Positions 60,841-64,000 of a stretch of DNA of 64,000 bases are shown here, one piece after another. Every line of letters starts with the position of its first letter. Within the stretch, counting starts at the first letter, position 1. The stretch comes from Frigoribacterium sp. ACAM 257. GTDB taxonomy: Bacteria > Actinomycetota > Actinomycetes > Actinomycetales > Microbacteriaceae. Made by a program: the position numbers and the translations under genes. The stretch lies in NCBI RefSeq assembly GCF_007954365.1, contig NZ_VOLO01000007.1:1-64000 (forward strand), in the 5' to 3' direction. Under the pieces are notes generated by a model, which made no database searches, was not told the origin of the DNA, and was given only the letters and a program-made list of their open reading frames with translations.

Positions 60841-62205
60841 ATGCCCGACAGCCCCCGCCCGCCGGGCGCCGTGCGCCGCTGGGCCGTGTCGCGTCCCGCT
60901 GTGGTTGACGCCCTCGTCGCCCTCGGCTACGTCGTCGTCAGCGGGACCGGACTCGCCCTGGTCTGGCTCGCGACCGGCACCGGCCGGCCGCTCGGCGTCG
61001 ACCTCCTCCTCGGCACGGCCGTCGCCGTCTCGGCTGCCGCGCTGCTCGTGCGGCGTCGGCGCCCCTGGCTGACCTTCGCGGTCGTGACGGCCACCGTCGC
61101 CGCGGCGGCCCTCGTCGACGGCGGGCTCGACCCGCTCGCGACCTGCCTCGCGCTCTACTCGCTCGCCGTGCACCGCTCGGTCCGCGCCGCGTGGATCGGC
61201 CTCGGCGTCTCCGTGCTCGCGGACGTGGCCGCCACGGCGGGGGCGGGGCTGGTGTCGAACCTGACGTCGGGCGTCGTCGGGGACGCGACGGGCGCCTCCG
61301 GCGTGCCCCTGCCCAGCCCGGTGCCCGTGCTGCTCACCCTCGTCGCGGTGCTCGTCGGGGTCGACGTCGGCGCCCGTCGACGGCGGCTCGAGGCTCTGGT
61401 CGAGCGGGCCGAGCGCCTCGAGCGCGAGCGCGACCAGCAGGCACGGCTCGCGACGGCGGCAGAGCGCGCCCGCATCACGCGCGAGGTGCACGACATCGTC
61501 TCGCACGGGATCTCGGTGATGGTCACGCTCGCCGAGGGCGCCGACGCCCTCGCCCGCAAGGACCCGACCAGGTCGCAGGAGGCGGTGGGCGAGATCGTGC
61601 AGGTCGGCCGGCGGTCGCTCGGCGACATGCGTCGACTGCTCGGGGCGCTGGGCGACGACGACGCGTCGGCCGGGGCGGACGGGACGAGCGGCGAGGCAGG
61701 CGCGGCGGGCGTCGGCGGCTCGACCGGGCTCTGGGCGCAGCCCCAGCCCGGGATCGACCAGCTGCCCGAGCTCGTGGCCTCGTTCCGGGCCGCGGGGCTG
61801 CCGGTGGTGGTCGAGTCCCGGGGCGTGCCCGCCGCCTCCGAGGCGCTCCAGACCGCCGTGCACCGGATCGTGCAGGAGTCGCTGACCAACGCCCTGCGGC
61901 ACGCGGGGTCGCCGACGCGGGTGCTGGTCGAGCTCGACTGGGGCGAGCAGGTGGCGGTGACCGTGACCGACGACGGGGCCGTCCGTGAGGAAGCCGCGAG
62001 GGACGCGGCCGGCGGGGCGGGCGCCGCTCCCCGGCTCACGGGAGTCGGCCGCGGCCTCGTGGGCATGCGCGAGCGAGCGAGGATGTACGGCGGCACCGTC
62101 GAGGCGGGCCCGCTGCCGGACGGCGGTGACGGCAGCGGCGACGGTGACGGCAGCGGCGGCTGGCGCGTCGCCGTCGTGCTGACCGACACGGAGGAGGCGC
62201 GGTGA
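60841..62205 (+). CDS. Sensor histidine kinase, HisKA_3 (NarL-type partner)
   Basis: This 454-residue kinase has four or five N-terminal helices (about 20-170), a coiled segment (RRRLEALVERAERLERERDQQARLATAAE) and a HisKA_3 domain with the phospho-acceptor in ARITREVHDIVSHGISVMV (about residue 219). The ATPase shows QESLTNALRHAG (N box), VTVTDDGAV (G1) and GVGRGLVGMRERARMYGGTV (G2), typical of DesK/LiaS-like kinases. Gly/Asp-rich loops interrupt the ATPase. The signal is likely sensed within or near the membrane. It overlaps the response regulator gene by four bases. Confidence 0.93.
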   Translation: MPDSPRPPGAVRRWAVSRPAVVDALVALGYVVVSGTGLALVWLATGTGRPLGVDLLLGTAVAVSAAALLVRRRRPWLTFAVVTATVAAAALVDGGLDPLATCLALYSLAVHRSVRAAWIGLGVSVLADVAATAGAGLVSNLTSGVVGDATGASGVPLPSPVPVLLTLVAVLVGVDVGARRRRLEALVERAERLERERDQQARLATAAERARITREVHDIVSHGISVMVTLAEGADALARKDPTRSQEAVGEIVQVGRRSLGDMRRLLGALGDDDASAGADGTSGEAGAAGVGGSTGLWAQPQPGIDQLPELVASFRAAGLPVVVESRGVPAASEALQTAVHRIVQESLTNALRHAGSPTRVLVELDWGEQVAVTVTDDGAVREEAARDAAGGAGAAPRLTGVGRGLVGMRERARMYGGTVEAGPLPDGGDGSGDGDGSGGWRVAVVLTDTEEAR

Positions 62206-62891
62206 CCGACATCAGGATCCTGCTCGTCGACGACCAAGAACTCGTCCGACGGGGAATGGCGATGATCGTGGACTCGACCGACGACCTCGTCGTCGTCGGC
62301 GAGGCGGCGACCGGCGAGGAGGCGGTCGTCCTGACCGCGGACCTGTCGCCCGACGTCGTCGTCATGGACGTCCGGATGCCCGGGATCGGCGGCATCGAGG
62401 CGACCCGGCGGATCGTCCGCGAGACGCCCTCTAGCCGCGTGCTCATCCTCACCACGTTCGACCTGGACGAGCACGCGTTCGGGGGGCTGCGGGCGGGGGC
62501 CAGCGGTTTCCTCGTGAAGAGCGCGCCGCGCGCCGAGCTGCTCGCCGGCATCCGGGCGGTCGCCGCGGGCGACGCCGTCGTCTCGCCGCGGGTCACCCGT
62601 GCGGTGCTCGACGTCGCGCTGCCGCGTCTGCCCCGTGGCGGCGCCGACGGCGGCGCGGGCGGCGCCGACGTGGCCGGCGCCCCCGTCGCGAGCCCGTTCG
62701 CCGTGCTCACCGAGCGCGAGCGGGACGTGTTCCTCGCGGTCGCGCAGGGCCTGAACAACTCCGAGATCGCCGCGCGGCTCGTCGTCAGCGAGTCCACGGT
62801 CAAGACGCACGTGGGCCGGGTGCTCTCCAAGCTGGACCTGCGCGACCGCGTGCAGGTCGTGATCCTCGCCTACGAGCACGGCCTCGTCTGA
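62202..62891 (+). CDS. NarL/FixJ-family response regulator
   Basis: The GTG at 62202 overlaps the kinase stop. The 229-residue regulator has a receiver domain (LLVDDQELVRRG, phospho-Asp in VVVMDVRMPG near residue 54, ILTTF, SGFLVKSAP Lys) and a LuxR-type helix-turn-helix (LTERERDVFLAVAQGLNNSEIAARLVVSESTVKTHVGRVLSKLDLRDR, about 168-215). The linker between the domains is Gly/Ala rich and longer than usual. Target genes are unknown; the DUF998-like gene upstream is a candidate. Confidence 0.94.
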   Translation: MTDIRILLVDDQELVRRGMAMIVDSTDDLVVVGEAATGEEAVVLTADLSPDVVVMDVRMPGIGGIEATRRIVRETPSSRVLILTTFDLDEHAFGGLRAGASGFLVKSAPRAELLAGIRAVAAGDAVVSPRVTRAVLDVALPRLPRGGADGGAGGADVAGAPVASPFAVLTERERDVFLAVAQGLNNSEIAARLVVSESTVKTHVGRVLSKLDLRDRVQVVILAYEHGLV

Positions 62892-62925
62892 CGCCGCGGC
62901 GGCCGCACCGGCCGCCGCACCCGCG

Positions 62926-62985
62926 GAACCCGCGCACACCCTCGAGCGCGCCGAGGGGCGCGCGCGGGTCCGAGGGATCCGCGCG
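62926..62985. repeat. Degenerate inverted repeat, GAACCCGCGC family
   Basis: GAACCCGCGCACACCCTCG (from about 62926) faces CGAGGGGCGCGCGCGGGTCC (from about 62951) with imperfect pairing, and GCGCGGGTCC then recurs downstream. It shares its core with hairpins at 13746 and 23922 and with an incomplete copy at 63970-63988. Confidence 0.6.
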
Positions 62986-63040
62986 GGTCCGCAGGGTCTG
63001 CGCGCAGCGGCAGCTCACGACGTCGAGCCCCTGCCCCCGC

Positions 63041-63096
63041 ACCCCTGAACGAGCACCGCACCCTCGAATTCGGGGGTGCGGTGCTCGTTCAGGGGT
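63041..63096. terminator. 23-bp perfect hairpin between convergent genes
   Basis: ACCCCTGAACGAGCACCGCA (from 63041) is matched exactly by the arm ending at 63096 over 23 bases, and CGAATTCG in the centre is also palindromic. It lies between the NarL-type regulator and the PH-like membrane protein genes. Confidence 0.75.
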
Positions 63097-63138
63097 GTCG
63101 CGCGGTGGTGCCGGTGAGTCGAGCGGACGTGCCGCGGT

Positions 63139-63801
63139 TCACCAGGAGGCGGGCAGCGGCGCCCCGGGCGCGGGTGGCCGCTCGACGAGCGCGACCGCGT
63201 CGTCGAGCCCGATGTGCCCCGGGAAGTTGTAGCGCCCGAAGCGGCCCGTCGGGTCGTTCGCGGAGGTCGGCATCGCGACGGAGGTGCGGCGGAGCGCCTC
63301 CGCGAGCACCCGGGTGGAAGTGCCGTCGAGGCGTGGGCCGCGCCGGTCGCGCAGGATGATCTCGACCCGCGCCTCCTTCGCGGTCAGACGGAGCACGAGC
63401 ACGTCCTGCCGCAGGGCGGGGTCCAGCGGCACGAGGGCCCGGTCGAGGTGGCTGAGGGCGACGGTGCGGCGGGTGCCGGCGCGCAGCTCGTCCGTGTCGA
63501 GGTTCACCCAGGGCTGCGGGTAGATCGCGTTGCGGACCGCGGTGACGCCCCAGAGCAGGGCCGCGATCAGCAGCACGCCGACCAGGAGGTTGCTCGGGAA
63601 CGGCACGACGTCCTCGAAGAGGCGTCCTGTCTGCAGGCCGAACCAGCCGAGGTAGGCGACGCCGAAGAGCGTCCCGTAGCCGGCCCACGACGACCACCAG
63701 CCGCGCTCGCCGATCCGCACCCAGCCGGAGGGGAGGGGCGCGTCGGGCGCGTCGGTCCCGCCCGGCTCGTCGGACCCGCCCGTGCGGGTGTCGCCGGTCA
63801 T
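63139..63801 (-). CDS. Two-helix membrane protein with PH-like domain, paralogue of the 45731 gene
   Basis: The ATG at 63801 overlaps the stop of a 38-codon ORF (ATGA). The 220-residue protein has a polar N-terminus, two membrane helices (about residues 42-60 and 72-92), a beta-rich region (WVNLDTDELRAGTRRTVALSHLDRALVPLDP...VLVLRLTAKEARVEIILRDRRGP) and the C-terminal motif NDPTGRFGRYNFPG, also found in the gene at 45731 (HDPTGAFGRYNFPG). Architecture and motif support a common family of unknown function, PH-like by appearance. A 14-base motif copy is at 63364-63377. Confidence 0.75.
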   Translation of the reverse strand: MTGDTRTGGSDEPGGTDAPDAPLPSGWVRIGERGWWSSWAGYGTLFGVAYLGWFGLQTGRLFEDVVPFPSNLLVGVLLIAALLWGVTAVRNAIYPQPWVNLDTDELRAGTRRTVALSHLDRALVPLDPALRQDVLVLRLTAKEARVEIILRDRRGPRLDGTSTRVLAEALRRTSVAMPTSANDPTGRFGRYNFPGHIGLDDAVALVERPPAPGAPLPASW

Positions 63802-63914
63802 ACGAGGCTCTCGTCGGACGAGGACCGACGACCGTCGCTGCGCCGCGGCGTCCGCGCGAGCCCGACGAAGTCGGCCCGCAGGAGGCGGCGGCCGGCACGC
63901 CGAGTGATCGTCAC
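63798..63914 (-). CDS. Putative 38-residue leaderless basic protein upstream of the PH-like gene
   Basis: A GTG at 63914 begins VTITRRAGRRLLRADFVGLARTPRRSDGRRSSSDESLV and ends in a TGA that overlaps the next gene's ATG. A TAGTGT hexamer sits six bases before the GTG, exactly as at other leaderless genes in this window. The product is Arg-rich. It may be a real small protein, or a translational leader that couples ribosomes to the membrane protein gene. I recognise no homologue. Confidence 0.5.
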   Translation of the reverse strand: MTITRRAGRRLLRADFVGLARTPRRSDGRRSSSDESLV

Positions 63915-63920
63915 GTCCCG

Positions 63921-63926
63921 ACACTA
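63921..63926 (-). promoter_or_regulatory. -10 hexamer TAGTGT for the 38-codon ORF (leaderless)
   Basis: TAGTGT lies six bases before the GTG at 63914. Confidence 0.5.
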
Positions 63927-64000
63927 TTGCAGCGCGCCGGAGCACGCCGCTCCGCGCTCCGCACCACTCGGACCCGCGCGCACCCTCGCCCGCGCCGGAG

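Overview
The window is chromosomal DNA of a very high-GC actinobacterium. Gene content and style (a DhaK/DhaL sugar operon, the transglutaminase/alpha-E/ATP-grasp triad, an LAxTG-type surface protein, leaderless starts) fit the Microbacteriaceae or close relatives; I cannot name the genus. No rRNA, tRNA, insertion sequence, prophage or CRISPR array is visible. The first ~135 bases contain a long G homopolymer and look like a sequencing or contig-edge artefact.

Layout. 0-7.3 kb: D,D-carboxypeptidase lipoprotein, DHA2 exporter, MarR regulator, orphan DNA methyltransferase, small GNAT, lipoate ligase, alpha/beta hydrolase. 7.4-10.8 kb: an OmpR-type two-component system (response regulator, kinase) with a PepSY membrane protein; tandem CTGAAG half-sites precede both the regulator and the PepSY gene. 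10.9-14.6 kb: SDR, MarR-MFS efflux pair, small membrane protein with a putative leaderless leader peptide. 14.6-18.9 kb: GntR regulator divergent from an aldolase-HAD phosphatase-dhaL-dhaK operon that lacks dhaM. 19-25.7 kb: GH114-like lipoprotein, transglutaminase/alpha-E/ATP-grasp triad, Lys-rich small membrane protein, APH-like kinase, CDP-alcohol phosphatidyltransferase. 25.7-31 kb: Septum_form protein, old yellow enzyme, HIBADH-type dehydrogenase, PlsC-type acyltransferase, membrane protein. 31-38 kb: RecQ, CPBP protease, sortase-anchored 5'-nucleotidase, EamA transporter. 38-41 kb: GNAT, aroE-aroD, small membrane protein. 41-46.4 kb: sbcD-sbcC and a PH-like membrane protein. 46.4-54 kb: M20 peptidase, lipoprotein, amidase-permease-hydrolase gene set divergent from a FadR-type GntR regulator, LLM oxidoreductase. 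54-59 kb: FtsX-like permease with two complementary, half-degenerate ABC ATPases. 59-64 kb: unknown protein, DUF998-like membrane protein with a NarL-type two-component system, and a second PH-like membrane protein preceded by a 38-codon leaderless ORF.

Three patterns cut across the window: (i) a 14-base sequence, AGGAGGCGCGGGTC, occurs at least eight times exactly, on both strands and in different codon contexts; (ii) most intergenic gaps carry a long, nearly perfect inverted repeat falling into a few sequence families, one of which sits only between divergent genes; (iii) many genes start six or seven bases after a TAnnnT hexamer with no Shine-Dalgarno, the signature of leaderless transcripts. 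Several proteins also carry in-frame 18- or 24-bp minisatellites.
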